Part shown: positions 1 through 9,689 of the stretch, in pieces
How positions within the stretch are numbered: the stretch's first letter is position 1
Layout: every line of letters begins with the position of its first letter
Assembly: GCA_002723385.1 (NCBI GenBank)
Contig: PBNY01000088.1
Location: forward strand, 1 to 64,000
Reading direction: 5' to 3'
DNA length: 64,000 bases
Source: Oceanospirillaceae bacterium
GTDB taxonomy: Bacteria > Pseudomonadota > Gammaproteobacteria > Pseudomonadales > Oceanobacteraceae
The notes under the pieces: model-generated
Database searches by the model: none
What the model saw: only the letters and a program-made list of their open reading frames with translations
Told to the model about the DNA's origin: nothing
Made by a program: the position numbers and the translations under genes

Positions 1-720
1 ACGGCTGCTGATCAAGCTGCCTTCGATTTGCAGGCGGTAGCCCTGTTCTGGGGACGTTGGTGTGGTGATGTCCAGCAGCTGGATGTCGACGTTGTAATCT
101 TTCCAGTACCAGGGTGATGCATAGAGTGCGTCGGTAGTGACGTCTGCATTGGAGGATGGGGTTCCTTTGGCAGTCTCGATGTAGCCTTCACCCAATACCA
201 CCAGTTGATTGTCCAATAAGTACAAGCCGTTGACCGAGCTGGTTTTATCAATGGCGTAGCTGCCAGCTTTGGTGCTACGAACCGGATTGGTTTCAGTCTG
301 ATAGATCTCGATGCGGGCTTGGGATTGCTCGCTTGAATCCGCTGTTGTTCCACTACCACCGCTGAAGCTTGTTGTCACATCTGGCCAGTAGAAGCTCGGC
401 TGATTCACCGCAAACAGGTAGTCACCATTTTGTTTGATCAGGTCAGCCTCATCGACCCCGGTTTCCTGGGTGTTGGTGGTCGAGAAGTCTTGCCCGCCCC
501 CGGCTGAGTCAGACGCCGTTTCGGGGGCACTAGCAGAGAGGTCTGCGCCGTCATCCGAGTTTCTTGAATCTGAGTAGCTCAGAGCAAATCCCTGCTTCAG
601 ATAGGTTTCCAGATCACTGGTGCCTTTGGGCAGCTCGGGGTCGTTGGCACTGTCGGAAGAAGAGCCACAGCCTGATAGCAGGCTGACAGCCACCAGAGTG
701 GCCAGAGTTGTCCGTTTCAT
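1..720 (-). CDS. Beta-propeller domain lipoprotein (3' end outside window)
   Basis: The N-terminal 240 residues are present and the gene runs off the left edge. The start is followed by a lipoprotein signal peptide with lipobox LLSGC (Cys18), so the product should be lipid-anchored in the envelope. A Ser/Asp/Ala-rich low-complexity linker (residues 20-80) leads into TNTQETGVDEADLIK (residues 83-96), the hallmark of the secreted C-terminal beta-propeller family (PF09826), followed by QNGDYLF, the usual first strand. The family's function is unknown; some members carry peptidase-like annotations without proof. No operon partner is visible on this side; the neighbouring gene is divergent. Confidence 0.8.
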   Translation of the reverse strand, partial: MKRTTLATLVAVSLLSGCGSSSDSANDPELPKGTSDLETYLKQGFALSYSDSRNSDDGADLSASAPETASDSAGGGQDFSTTNTQETGVDEADLIKQNGDYLFAVNQPSFYWPDVTTSFSGGSGTTADSSEQSQARIEIYQTETNPVRSTKAGSYAIDKTSSVNGLYLLDNQLVVLGEGYIETAKGTPSSNADVTTDALYASPWYWKDYNVDIQLLDITTPTSPEQGYRLQIEGSLISSR

Positions 721-886
721 AGCGTTGTCTCCTGTGACGCAAAAGGTGACGGAACAAATACAGAATGGAAAAAAATACCATTGGCCTTATTTTATGTGGA
801 AAATATTCCCATATCAATAGCCGGGGTGATTGAAAACCCGGAAATGACATCCAACTGATACACTGCTGGCCGGTTTGGTAGCGGCG

Positions 887-1558
887 ATGGATATGAATAT
901 TCGCGGAATCAGTTTGCTGGTGGCACTGGGCTTGAGCCTGCAGGCCAATGGCGAAGGTTACAGACAATACCAGCAGGTCGGTTTTCACGCCGGACAGGCT
1001 TCTGACACCGCCAAAGCGGGATGGTGGCAGCTGTCGGTTGGTCACCGCTGGAAGAAGCGCACCCATGAGTTTCGTATCAACAGCGGCTATTTACGGCTGG
1101 ATGATCAACGCTCGGGTCTGGCAGATACCTGGCTCAGGGCCAGCTGGTTGTTTCAACGCCCGTGGCTCAGGCAGTGGTGGGATGTGCAATGGCGCATGAA
1201 GCTGCCAACAGCCCGTTCAGACAACGGTCTGGGCACCGGGAGTGTGGATAACGAGTTGCGGGGTCAGGCTCTGGTGCAATGGAAACCGGTACTGGGCTGG
1301 TATTACGCGGGTTACCGACTGCGTGGACAAAGCCCGGAATACGATGTGCAGCATGGCTACAGTTGGGGAGCGGGTGCTGGACTCAAGGGCTGGTCGCTGG
1401 TCTACGACGGTCGTGAGTCAGCGTTCAGTGGTCAGCCCAGTCTGCATAACATCAGCCTGATACACCAGCTGAAAGTGGGCCGACAAACCCGAATCAGCCC
1501 TTATGTGCGCTGGCGTACCAATGGCGAGTGGGGCGCGGGCATTGGCATACGCTGGTAA
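887..1558 (+). CDS. Predicted outer-membrane beta-barrel protein, unknown function
   Basis: Product of about 223 residues. The reading frame is open from a TTG at 875; ATG 887 or ATG 893 is more likely, the latter giving a compact signal peptide (MNIRGISLLVALGLSLQANG). The mature part is rich in Trp, Tyr, Arg and Gly, with alternating hydrophobic and polar stretches, and ends in GIGIRW, i.e. a C-terminal aromatic residue as in outer-membrane barrels. I do not recognise a named family. It faces the beta-propeller lipoprotein gene divergently and ends against the converging GGTG-repeat gene. Barrel topology is inferred from composition and the C-terminal signature only. Confidence 0.55.
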   Translation: MDMNIRGISLLVALGLSLQANGEGYRQYQQVGFHAGQASDTAKAGWWQLSVGHRWKKRTHEFRINSGYLRLDDQRSGLADTWLRASWLFQRPWLRQWWDVQWRMKLPTARSDNGLGTGSVDNELRGQALVQWKPVLGWYYAGYRLRGQSPEYDVQHGYSWGAGAGLKGWSLVYDGRESAFSGQPSLHNISLIHQLKVGRQTRISPYVRWRTNGEWGAGIGIRW

Positions 1559-1873
1559 TCAGTTCCCGCTGTCTGTATCAGGTTGATCCGGGGCTTCACT
1601 GCCGGTATCCACTCCGGAATCGCCGCTGGCGCTGTCCGTGCCGCTGTCATAACTGGCTTCGCCGACATCAAAATCCGGACGCTGCATCAGTTCCGGGCGT
1701 TCGGGTAACTCAGGACGTTCCAGCGAGCGGCCAGTGCCACCGATGCCTTCCTCTTCACCGCCAGGACGCAAGCCTGTGCCACCCAGGCCTTCCGAGTCGT
1801 TCAATTGAGTGTCGGCATGGCTGGTGCCAGACAGTAAGGCCGCGAATGCTAGCAGCTGAAGAAAACGCATCAT
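1559..1873 (-). CDS. Small secreted acidic low-complexity protein with GGTG repeats
   Basis: A 104-residue product with a clear signal peptide (hydrophobic stretch, cleavage near SHA-DT). The mature part has two copies of an E-G-(L/I)-G-G-T-G motif (about residues 29-35 and 43-49), a short Pro-Glu-Leu repeat (RPELPERPELMQRP) and an Asp/Ser-rich tail. Its start overlaps the end of the DUF6502 gene by 4 bases, so the two are translationally coupled. From memory, GGTG-rich N-termini followed by a DUF5666 domain are often encoded beside DUF6502 genes; here only the GGTG part exists, so this looks like a minimal version of that partner. Function unknown. Confidence 0.65.
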   Translation of the reverse strand: MMRFLQLLAFAALLSGTSHADTQLNDSEGLGGTGLRPGGEEEGIGGTGRSLERPELPERPELMQRPDFDVGEASYDSGTDSASGDSGVDTGSEAPDQPDTDSGN

Positions 1874-2706
1874 GAGGGTGGAGCTTCCTGTTGGCTGTCT
1901 GGCCGGGATTCGGTGGCGAAGTACAGTCCGGCGTTCATACGCTGGTTGCCCGGATGAGTCTGCTTCAGTGTCAGAGCTTGCTGGTTCAGGTGTTTCAGCA
2001 GTTTCATGCCCTCATCCTGATAGATACGATGCAGTTGTTGAATCGCTTCCTCAGACAAACGGGTGTAATACACGCCGCGCTCCAGCAAAGGTTCAGACTG
2101 CGTGCCCAGGTTGTGGGAAGCTGTCTGAATATGATCGGCCAGGTTGCGTTGCCAGTAGAAGAGTTTCTCTTCTTCACCGTGTCGAGGAATAAAAGCCTCT
2201 TGCTGCAACACAACCCGATCATTGTCATCGACGGTGGCCATGCCCAGATTCAGCCACTCGTCCAGCACGGCGCGAGGGCGAATGTCCTGACGGCCGACGG
2301 TTTCAACCAGAGTTTCGAAGCTGACGTCTCCGGGGTTGGTGCTCTGACGCGGGATGGGCAAAGGAACGCCGTCTTTCTGATAGCCATCAGTGGTGAGCCA
2401 GCTGGCGACCAGCATGCCACCCAGTGAGACGGCTTTGGGTGTTTCATCGGTTGCACGCTCGGCAATTTCCTGCCGCAGACGTTTGACTTCCTTGCGGTGA
2501 ATACCGGTCAGCAGGCTCAGCCGACTTTCGGTCTGGCGCTTGCCTTCAATCGCAAACTCTTGATCAGCCACTTCAACGTACAGTTCTTTCAGCACACCGG
2601 TTAAGGCCGGGTAGGTGACCTGGTTTCTTAATAGCAAACGCACCAGGGGTTTTAACACCACCTGGGTCGCAGCGAGCAGTCGGGACGGGCGTTCGAGTTC
2701 ATTCAT
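1870..2706 (-). CDS. DUF6502 family protein
   Basis: A 278-residue soluble protein. I chose ATG 2706 (MNELERPSRLLAATQ), although the frame stays open upstream to 2763. The early stretch LVRLLLRNQVTYPALTGVLKELYVEVA and the motif TESRLSLLTGIHRKEVKRLR are typical of DUF6502, whose N-terminal half resembles a winged-helix DNA-binding fold; the C-terminal half is less conserved. The downstream gene overlaps it by 4 bases, giving a two-gene unit of a possible cytoplasmic regulator and a secreted GGTG protein. The DNA-binding role is inference; no experimental function is known to me. Confidence 0.7.
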   Translation of the reverse strand: MNELERPSRLLAATQVVLKPLVRLLLRNQVTYPALTGVLKELYVEVADQEFAIEGKRQTESRLSLLTGIHRKEVKRLRQEIAERATDETPKAVSLGGMLVASWLTTDGYQKDGVPLPIPRQSTNPGDVSFETLVETVGRQDIRPRAVLDEWLNLGMATVDDNDRVVLQQEAFIPRHGEEEKLFYWQRNLADHIQTASHNLGTQSEPLLERGVYYTRLSEEAIQQLHRIYQDEGMKLLKHLNQQALTLKQTHPGNQRMNAGLYFATESRPDSQQEAPPS

Positions 2707-2784
2707 CTTGCCACTATAACGGGAATGCCAATACGTCGCTATAAAAATGGGGAAAATTTCCACTCATTGTCCGTCCAAACTGGG

Positions 2785-3675
2785 TCAGGCTGCAGATGCC
2801 GGTGTCGCTTCCATACGCTCAACCAGATAATCAACCAGCAGTCGCACCTTGGTGGACAGGTGACGGCTCGGTGGGTAAAGCGCCCAGATACCTTCTCTCT
2901 CCGGTTCGAACCGGGTCAGCAGCGGAATCAGCTGTTGCTCTGCCAAGGCCTGGTCGACGTAATAATCCGGCAGCTGTACCAGCCCGACGCCTTTCAACGC
3001 GGCATCCAGCAAAGTACGGCCACTGTTTGCCCGCATGGTGCCATGAACCCTGAGATTACGCTCTGCACCGTCTTCACGAAAACGCCAGTATTCCAGCGTC
3101 CCCAGCAAACAGTTGTGATGCTGCAATTCGCTCAGGGAATGGGGTTCGCCATGCCGTTTCAGGTAGTCACGCGATGCGCACAAGTGCAGTTTTCGCGACG
3201 CCAGACGCCGGGCTTTCATGGAAGAGTCCTGTAGCCGTCCCAGACGAATGGCGAGGTCGAATCCGCCCTCGATCAAATCCAGTGTCTGGTTGGTCAGTTC
3301 GCATTCGATGTGGAGTTGTGGATGCAACAGGGCGAAGTCATTGATCAACGGCATGATGCGTTCTTCACCGTAGGTGATCGGGGCAGTGACCTTAAGCTGT
3401 CCAATCGCCTTGTCCTGCAGGTAGGTGACTGCTCGCTCCGCTTCAATGACACCGTCCAGCAACGGACGACAATGGCGGTAATACAGGGCACCCGCTTCCG
3501 TAACGGACACCTTGCGAGTGGTGCGATGAATCAGCTCGGTGGAGAGTCGTTGTTCCAGATCCTTCACCTGGCGGCTGACTTGCGCCACCGACATGCCCAG
3601 CTGCTGCGACGCGCGGGTGAAGCTGCCGGTTTCTGCCACCGCGACGAATTCCCGTATACCTTCCCATCGAATCAT
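2785..3675 (-). CDS. LysR family transcriptional regulator, probably of formaldehyde detoxification
   Basis: A 296-residue protein, the normal LysR length. Residues 1-60 form the winged helix (FVAVAETGSFTRASQQLGMS, then VSRQVKDLEQRL), and residues 90-290 the substrate-binding-like effector domain. A GAGG ribosome site lies 7 bases before the ATG. It is divergent from adhC with a 112-base intergenic region, the usual arrangement of a LysR activator and its target; linkage to frmA/adhC is seen in many gammaproteobacteria. The inducer (formaldehyde or S-hydroxymethylglutathione) is inferred from context. Confidence 0.85.
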   Translation of the reverse strand: MIRWEGIREFVAVAETGSFTRASQQLGMSVAQVSRQVKDLEQRLSTELIHRTTRKVSVTEAGALYYRHCRPLLDGVIEAERAVTYLQDKAIGQLKVTAPITYGEERIMPLINDFALLHPQLHIECELTNQTLDLIEGGFDLAIRLGRLQDSSMKARRLASRKLHLCASRDYLKRHGEPHSLSELQHHNCLLGTLEYWRFREDGAERNLRVHGTMRANSGRTLLDAALKGVGLVQLPDYYVDQALAEQQLIPLLTRFEPEREGIWALYPPSRHLSTKVRLLVDYLVERMEATPASAA

Positions 3676-3724
3676 GACGTTGCCTCATTACTTTTTCTGA
3701 GCGGTAAGAATCAATTTCAGAAGC

Positions 3725-3742
3725 ATACGATTATCCCGGTAT
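3725..3742. promoter_or_regulatory. Possible LysR operator in the divergent LysR/adhC promoter region
   Basis: The dyad ATAC-N10-GTAT (ATACGATTATCCCGGTAT) sits in the 112-base gap between the divergent LysR and adhC genes. LysR-type regulators bind short AT-flanked dyads in such positions. It does not match the strict T-N11-A form, so the call is tentative. Confidence 0.35.
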
Positions 3743-3760
3743 CAGAAAAAACTACACTGA

Positions 3761-4921
<1,161 letters not shown>

Positions 4922-4945
4922 TCCCCACTGCAGCACCGGGTTTTC

Positions 4946-5038
4946 TGGCTCCCGCGTGGGAGCCAAATCAGATTCCATTTCCTGCGTGGAGCGTGGGAAC
5001 GAGATTCCGATATGACCTGCGTGGGAGCGTGGGGCGTT
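4946..5038. repeat. REP-like intergenic repeat cluster between adhC and fghA
   Basis: A perfect 8-bp inverted repeat TGGCTCCC-gcgt-GGGAGCCA (4946-4965) is followed by two related direct copies of CCTGCGTGG(G)AGCGTGGG (from about 4981 and 5020). This GCGTGGGAGC / GTGGGAACGAG family resembles intergenic repeats seen in several gammaproteobacterial genomes. It fills most of the adhC-fghA gap and could act as a hairpin in the mRNA between the two genes. Confidence 0.6.
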
Positions 5039-5061
5039 TGATCTTCCAAAGGTAAACAAAT

Positions 5062-5907
5062 ATGGAAATGATCAGTCAGAACAAAAGTTTCGATGGCTGG
5101 CACAAGCAATACGAGCACGATTCGGCGGTGCTCAACTGCCGCATGCGCTTTGCGATTTATCTGCCGCCTCAGGTGGCTCAGGGCCGCATGGTGCCAGTGC
5201 TGTACTGGTTGTCCGGCCTGACCTGCACCGACGAGAACTTCATGCAAAAAGCCGGTGCCCAGCGGGTTGCGGCGGAGTTGGGCATTGCGATTGTCGCACC
5301 CGACACCAGCCCGCGTGGCGATGACGTTGCTGACCGTGATCAATACGATCTGGGTAAGGGGGCGGGTTTTTACGTCAACGCGACTCAGGAGCCGTGGCAG
5401 TCTCATTACCAGATGTACGACTACGTGGTGAAAGAGCTGCCGGAGCTGATTGAAGCCAACTTTCCGGTCAGCCAGCAGCGCGCTATTGCCGGGCACTCGA
5501 TGGGTGGTCACGGAGCCATCACCATTGCCCTGAAGAATCCACAACGCTACCGTTCGGTATCGGCATTCAGCCCGATCACCAATCCGATCAACTGCCCCTG
5601 GGGGCAGCAGGCGCTGGAAACCTATCTTGGCAAGAATCGTGAAGCCTGGAAGCAGTATGACAGCTGTGAGTTGATGCGCTCGGTTGGTAGCCAGCCGGAA
5701 AACCACTTGCCGATGCGGGTGGATCAGGGCGAAGCGGATGACTTCCTTGCTGAACAACTGAAACCGGCGGCACTTCAGGCGGCGGCGGAAGCCAGTGGTT
5801 ATCCGCTCAGTCTGGAACTCCATACCGGTTACGATCACAGCTATTACTTCATCGCCAGCTTTATGGAAGACCACCTGCGTTTTCATTGGCAACACCTGAG
5901 CGACTGA
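5062..5907 (+). CDS. fghA: S-formylglutathione hydrolase
   Basis: A 281-residue alpha/beta hydrolase that cleaves S-formylglutathione to formate and glutathione, the second step of glutathione-dependent formaldehyde removal. The nucleophile elbow is GHSMGGHGA (Ser about residue 147), the catalytic His lies in GYDHSYYF near the C-terminus, and the acid is in the DQGEADDF region. The oxyanion-region motif SGLTCTDENF is the standard esterase-D signature. The length is typical. It is probably co-transcribed with adhC, with the repeat cluster between them. Confidence 0.96.
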   Translation: MEMISQNKSFDGWHKQYEHDSAVLNCRMRFAIYLPPQVAQGRMVPVLYWLSGLTCTDENFMQKAGAQRVAAELGIAIVAPDTSPRGDDVADRDQYDLGKGAGFYVNATQEPWQSHYQMYDYVVKELPELIEANFPVSQQRAIAGHSMGGHGAITIALKNPQRYRSVSAFSPITNPINCPWGQQALETYLGKNREAWKQYDSCELMRSVGSQPENHLPMRVDQGEADDFLAEQLKPAALQAAAEASGYPLSLELHTGYDHSYYFIASFMEDHLRFHWQHLSD

Positions 5908-5917
5908 TCCACTCTGG

Positions 5918-5958
5918 CAGCAGCAGATGTGTATCGGTACTCTGTTGCTGTGTTTTGT
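5918..5958 (+). terminator. Possible intrinsic terminator after fghA
   Basis: CAGCAGCAGA and TCTGTTGCTG form a 10-bp stem with one mismatch and a 13-base loop, followed by TGTTTTG. It lies 10 bases after the fghA stop codon. The loop is long and the T-tract interrupted, so efficiency is uncertain. Confidence 0.4.
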
Positions 5959-6024
5959 TGCTGCGTCCTCTGTGCCGTAAATTTCCGATGCTTTTGTTTC
6001 TATTCCCCATGCTGCGATCGTTAG

Positions 6025-6777
6025 ATGCGTAGCGCTCGCATGCCTTCCCGCACACGGCTGGATCGATTTCTGGCCGCGAATACCAGATACAGCCGAAGAG
6101 AAGTACGCCTGCTGTTGGCGCAGGGGCGGGTTCTGGTCAATACCGAGCAGGCAACCGCCATCAATCAGGTACTGGAGCCATTTGATACCGTGGTGCTGGA
6201 CGATGTTTGTCTGCGGCAGCATGAAGCGGTCTATCTGGCGATGAATAAACCACTGGGCGTTGTCAGTGCAACGGATGATCCGCAGCATCGAACCGTGCTG
6301 GACGTGTTGCGTGAAGATCCGCAGTGTCCGCTTGAAACTGACCTTCTTGCCAGTCTGCACATCGTTGGGCGACTGGATAAAAACACCTCCGGGCTATTGC
6401 TGCTGACCAACGACAGTCAGTGGTCGGAGCAGTTGATGCAGCCGGATTCCAAAATACCCAAGGTGTACGAGGTGACGCTGCAACATCCTCTGGACGAGCG
6501 CTATGCCCCGGCGTTCGCAAGCGGGATGCATTTTTCTTACGAAGACATCACCACCCGGCCTGCGCAGCTGGAAATCCTGTCCAGCCACGTGGCGCGAGTG
6601 ACGCTGACCGAGGGGCGTTATCATCAGATCAAACGCATGTTCGGGCGCTTCCGCAATCCGGTAGTCGCCCTGCACCGATGTGCTATTGGATCGCTGCCAT
6701 TGCCCGCCGAACTGGAGCCGGGATGTTCCCAGGCGATCAATCCGGCGCTTGTGGATTCCGGTTTGACTACCAGCTGA
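6025..6777 (+). CDS. RsuA/RluB/RluE-family rRNA pseudouridine synthase
   Basis: A 250-residue enzyme that isomerises a uridine in ribosomal RNA. It begins with an S4 RNA-binding domain (LDRFLAANTRYSRREVRLLLAQGRVLVN) followed by the catalytic domain, with GRLDKNTSGLLLLTND around residues 115-130 containing the catalytic Asp, and the late motif EGRYHQIKRMF typical of the RsuA branch. The size is close to 16S U516 synthase RsuA, but subfamily assignment would need alignment. The true start could be the second Met (6040). Its 3' end overlaps the converging phosphatase gene by about 11 bases. Confidence 0.85.
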   Translation: MRSARMPSRTRLDRFLAANTRYSRREVRLLLAQGRVLVNTEQATAINQVLEPFDTVVLDDVCLRQHEAVYLAMNKPLGVVSATDDPQHRTVLDVLREDPQCPLETDLLASLHIVGRLDKNTSGLLLLTNDSQWSEQLMQPDSKIPKVYEVTLQHPLDERYAPAFASGMHFSYEDITTRPAQLEILSSHVARVTLTEGRYHQIKRMFGRFRNPVVALHRCAIGSLPLPAELEPGCSQAINPALVDSGLTTS

Positions 6778-7876
6778 TGTGTTCGGAACGCAATACGTGG
6801 CCCTTGTCACTCACCAGCGACAGTCGCGCTGACCAGCCGGTGCTGGTGTCTTCCAGGCTGATATAGCCAAAGTTGTCGTGACCAAAGCTGCGCTCGGTGG
6901 TTCTCAGGCTGTTGGCTTCATTGCGCATGAGGTGCATGGCGCCGACCGCGCTGTTCAAGCCGCTGCTGGTCACTTCGTAGAGAGGGTAGTCCAATGCGCC
7001 AGAGCCGGAGGGGAGCAGTGAGATTTCGGCCAGATGACGGTCACCGCTGAGCAAAACCACGCCCTTGGCACGGGTGTCGCGAATCAGTTTCAGCAGGCGA
7101 ATGCGTTCATGCGGGAAGTTGGCCCACTTTTCATAGCAGTGTTCTTCCGGCAGTGCCTGAATGCTGCTCACCAGCAGTCGCAGGTCGGCGGGTTCTTTCA
7201 GCGTCTTTTCCAGCCATTGCCATTGGGGTTCTCCCAGCACGGTTGCCAGCGGATCCTCATTGGCGACGGCGTGTCGGGCCTTGCATTCCGGACGTTTGTT
7301 GTCGCTGTCAGCTCGTACCAGTTCGGAACGGAAGCTGCGGGTATCCAGCAAGATGACCTGTACATCGACGGGCCGACGATTGGGGGTAAACAGGGTCATG
7401 CGATGGCTGTCGTAAACACCCGCCTGGCGGGCACCGCCCGTATGGGTCTTTTGAATGCCGAAGAAATTCATCATGGCATCCTTGGCGGCCAGCTTGTGGG
7501 GGAAGTCTTCGCCGGCGTCATTGAGGCCGTAATCGTGGTCGTCCCAGGTTGCCATCAACTGAATGGATTGCTTCTCGGCCCGGTACATAAAGCGGGAAAA
7601 TTCCGGGTTTACTGCCAGATCCTGCCAGGCGGCGTAGATGCCACGTGCGCCCTTCATCTCCTTGTAGCGTCCGACATCGGCGTAAACAGTGTCACCCATG
7701 AAAACAAAGCCCGCTGGTTTTTGTTTCAGGACGGAAGTCCAGATGGGTTGTGGTCTCGATTCTTTCAGACAGGAGCCGAAGGCAATGCCTCCGGGCTGCA
7801 AGTTCGGGAAAACCGGCTCGGCGACCGTCGGGTTCACCCAGCTGATGGCTGCCAACAAGATCATCAGGATGCGCAT
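6767..7876 (-). CDS. PhoD-like secreted phosphatase / metallophosphoesterase
   Basis: A 369-residue protein with a cleavable signal peptide (about 19 residues, ...NPTVAEP). PhoD-family metal-binding motifs appear in order: FGSC, GDTVYAD, WDDHDYG and LSGDRHLAE, which coordinate the dinuclear metal centre. The family hydrolyses phosphodiesters and phosphomonoesters outside the cytoplasm. A GGAG site lies 8 bases before the ATG. It stands alone and converges on the pseudouridine synthase gene. A second, larger PhoD-type protein without a signal peptide is encoded near 53 kb in this window; the two are clearly different subfamilies. Confidence 0.88.
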   Translation of the reverse strand: MRILMILLAAISWVNPTVAEPVFPNLQPGGIAFGSCLKESRPQPIWTSVLKQKPAGFVFMGDTVYADVGRYKEMKGARGIYAAWQDLAVNPEFSRFMYRAEKQSIQLMATWDDHDYGLNDAGEDFPHKLAAKDAMMNFFGIQKTHTGGARQAGVYDSHRMTLFTPNRRPVDVQVILLDTRSFRSELVRADSDNKRPECKARHAVANEDPLATVLGEPQWQWLEKTLKEPADLRLLVSSIQALPEEHCYEKWANFPHERIRLLKLIRDTRAKGVVLLSGDRHLAEISLLPSGSGALDYPLYEVTSSGLNSAVGAMHLMRNEANSLRTTERSFGHDNFGYISLEDTSTGWSARLSLVSDKGHVLRSEHISW

Positions 7877-8054
7877 TACGAATCTCCATTGCCAAATTCA
7901 AGTGAGGTGCGTATGTAGCACATTTGAACGCTAGTTGTTCAATATGTGATCGGTGTTGCCAGGGATTGCGAACCTGGTCATGCGGAGACTGAGATGCAGT
8001 TACGATTTATCAGTGGCATGCTCTCGACCTGGATTCTTAACCTGGAGTGTTGCC

Positions 8055-8924
8055 GTGTTGATTCGTTGTCTTGTTTTGCTGTGTTCTCTGGTTTCCGTGC
8101 CAGTGGCGTTGGCGCAATCGTCTGTCTGGAAGGTGTCGAATGGCACCGAGCAAGTGTATCTCGGCGGTACCATTCACTTGCTGAAACCATCCGATTACCC
8201 GCTACCGTCAGAGTTTGATCTGGCTTACCAAAACAGTGATTCACTGATTCTGGAGACAGATATCAAGGCGGCAGCGGAGCCTGAAAACCAGCAAATGATT
8301 GTTCAGCGGATGCTGGCGGGGCCAGATGAACAGGTCGAGAAGGTGCTGACACCACACACCTACAGCCATTTGATGCGCACCTTTGGGCAATACGGCATGA
8401 GTCTGTCGAGCATGCGTCAGTTCAAGGTCAGCATGATGATGATCACCCTGACCCTGGTGGAGATGCAGCGGCTTGGTATCAATCAGTCGGGTGTTGACGA
8501 GTTCTACCATCAGCAAGCGACGTCGGACAGCAAGCCGATTGGGACTCTGGAGAGTTTTGAAGATCAGATTTCTTTTTTGGCGCAAATGGGCAAAGGCAGT
8601 GAAGAAACTTTCGTTGCCATGTCGCTGAAAGAGCTGGCGCAAACAGAAACAATGATGGAGCAGATGGTGTCTTCCTGGCGCAGCGGCCGTGTTGACGTGA
8701 TGTCGACCATTTTTGTTGAAGACATGCAGAAAAATTATCCAGAGGTCTATCAGCAGCTAGTGGTCGACCGTAACAATAACTGGATACCTCAGATCGAGAA
8801 GCTGTTCAGTCAGCCAGGAACCGAACTGGTGTTGGTCGGCGTTGGGCACATGCCCGGAGAATCCGGTCTGATTCGCTTGCTGGAGAAACGTGGCTACAAA
8901 GTTGAGCCACTGTTGAGCCTCTGA
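8055..8924 (+). CDS. TraB/GumN family protein, exported
   Basis: A 289-residue product if read from GTG 8055, which has GGAG 7 bases upstream and opens directly into a signal peptide (VLIRCLVLLCSLVSVPVALAQ). The frame is open further upstream to 7953, but those residues do not look like a protein N-terminus. The motifs VWKVSNGTEQVYLGGTIHLLKPSDYPLP and the late VLVGVGHMPGESGL-(I)-RLLEKRGY are the two conserved His/Gly blocks of the TraB/GumN (ChaN/Tiki-like) fold. Tiki-type relatives are metalloproteases; activity here is unproven. Confidence 0.85.
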   Translation: MLIRCLVLLCSLVSVPVALAQSSVWKVSNGTEQVYLGGTIHLLKPSDYPLPSEFDLAYQNSDSLILETDIKAAAEPENQQMIVQRMLAGPDEQVEKVLTPHTYSHLMRTFGQYGMSLSSMRQFKVSMMMITLTLVEMQRLGINQSGVDEFYHQQATSDSKPIGTLESFEDQISFLAQMGKGSEETFVAMSLKELAQTETMMEQMVSSWRSGRVDVMSTIFVEDMQKNYPEVYQQLVVDRNNNWIPQIEKLFSQPGTELVLVGVGHMPGESGLIRLLEKRGYKVEPLLSL

Positions 8925-8967
8925 TCCTCCGGGTAACACGAGATGCTCTGGTTCAGATTTCACTGAT

Positions 8968-9684
8968 TCAGATTTTGATGTCAGCAAAGCTGCGAGCGAC
9001 CGGGTGTCGAGCTGCCGAGCTATCGGTCGCGTCATCCCGAACCAGCCAGCAGGTCACCATTCCCGCTTCCCGGGCAGCATCCAGCTCGGATTCGATATCC
9101 GACAGGAACAGCACATCGGAAGACTCAACCTCGTGCTGTTTCTGCAGTTGTTTCAGAATCTTGCGGTACGCATCGGCTTCCTGCTTGGCACCCACACGGG
9201 TGTCAAAATGACCGCTGAACAACGGCAGCAGGTCTCCATCCTGACTGAAGCCAAAGAACAGCTCCTGAGCTCGCACTGAGCCAGAGGAATACACGTACAG
9301 TGGGATACCCCTCTCGTGCCACTGACGCAGGTGCTCGGTGGCATCCGGGTACATATGGGCTTGATAGTCGCCGTTGCGATAGCCGTCTTCCCAGATCATG
9401 CCCTGCAATGCTTTCAGTGGCGTGGCCTTGCGATCTTCGGCAATCCAGCCCAGCAAAACACGGGTAACGGCATCGATATCGGTTGCGTCAACGTTACCGC
9501 CCTCGTCGTGCACCATGGCGGCAGTGGATGCCAGCTGTTGCTGTACCGCCGTATCGTCAACGTTGTGGCGAATATAGCTGGGCAGATGCTCGGCGGCGTA
9601 CGGGAACAGGGTGTCTTTGACGAAGGAAATTGAGGACGTGGTGCCCTCAATGTCGGTCAGGATGATCTTTACAGAGGCGGGCAT
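8968..9684 (-). CDS. mtnC: Acireductone synthase (enolase-phosphatase E1)
   Basis: A 238-residue HAD-superfamily enzyme of the methionine salvage pathway. It enolises 2,3-diketo-5-methylthiopentyl-1-phosphate and removes the phosphate to give acireductone. HAD motif I is ILTDIEGTTSSISFVKD near the N-terminus, motif II is YVYSSGSVRAQ, and motif IV is LFLSDIESELDAAREAGM. Length and motifs fit MtnC. It is the last gene of the mtnA-mtnB-mtnD-mtnC unit, only 5 bases after mtnD. Confidence 0.95.
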   Translation of the reverse strand: MPASVKIILTDIEGTTSSISFVKDTLFPYAAEHLPSYIRHNVDDTAVQQQLASTAAMVHDEGGNVDATDIDAVTRVLLGWIAEDRKATPLKALQGMIWEDGYRNGDYQAHMYPDATEHLRQWHERGIPLYVYSSGSVRAQELFFGFSQDGDLLPLFSGHFDTRVGAKQEADAYRKILKQLQKQHEVESSDVLFLSDIESELDAAREAGMVTCWLVRDDATDSSAARHPVARSFADIKI

Positions 9685-9689
9685 AAGGC

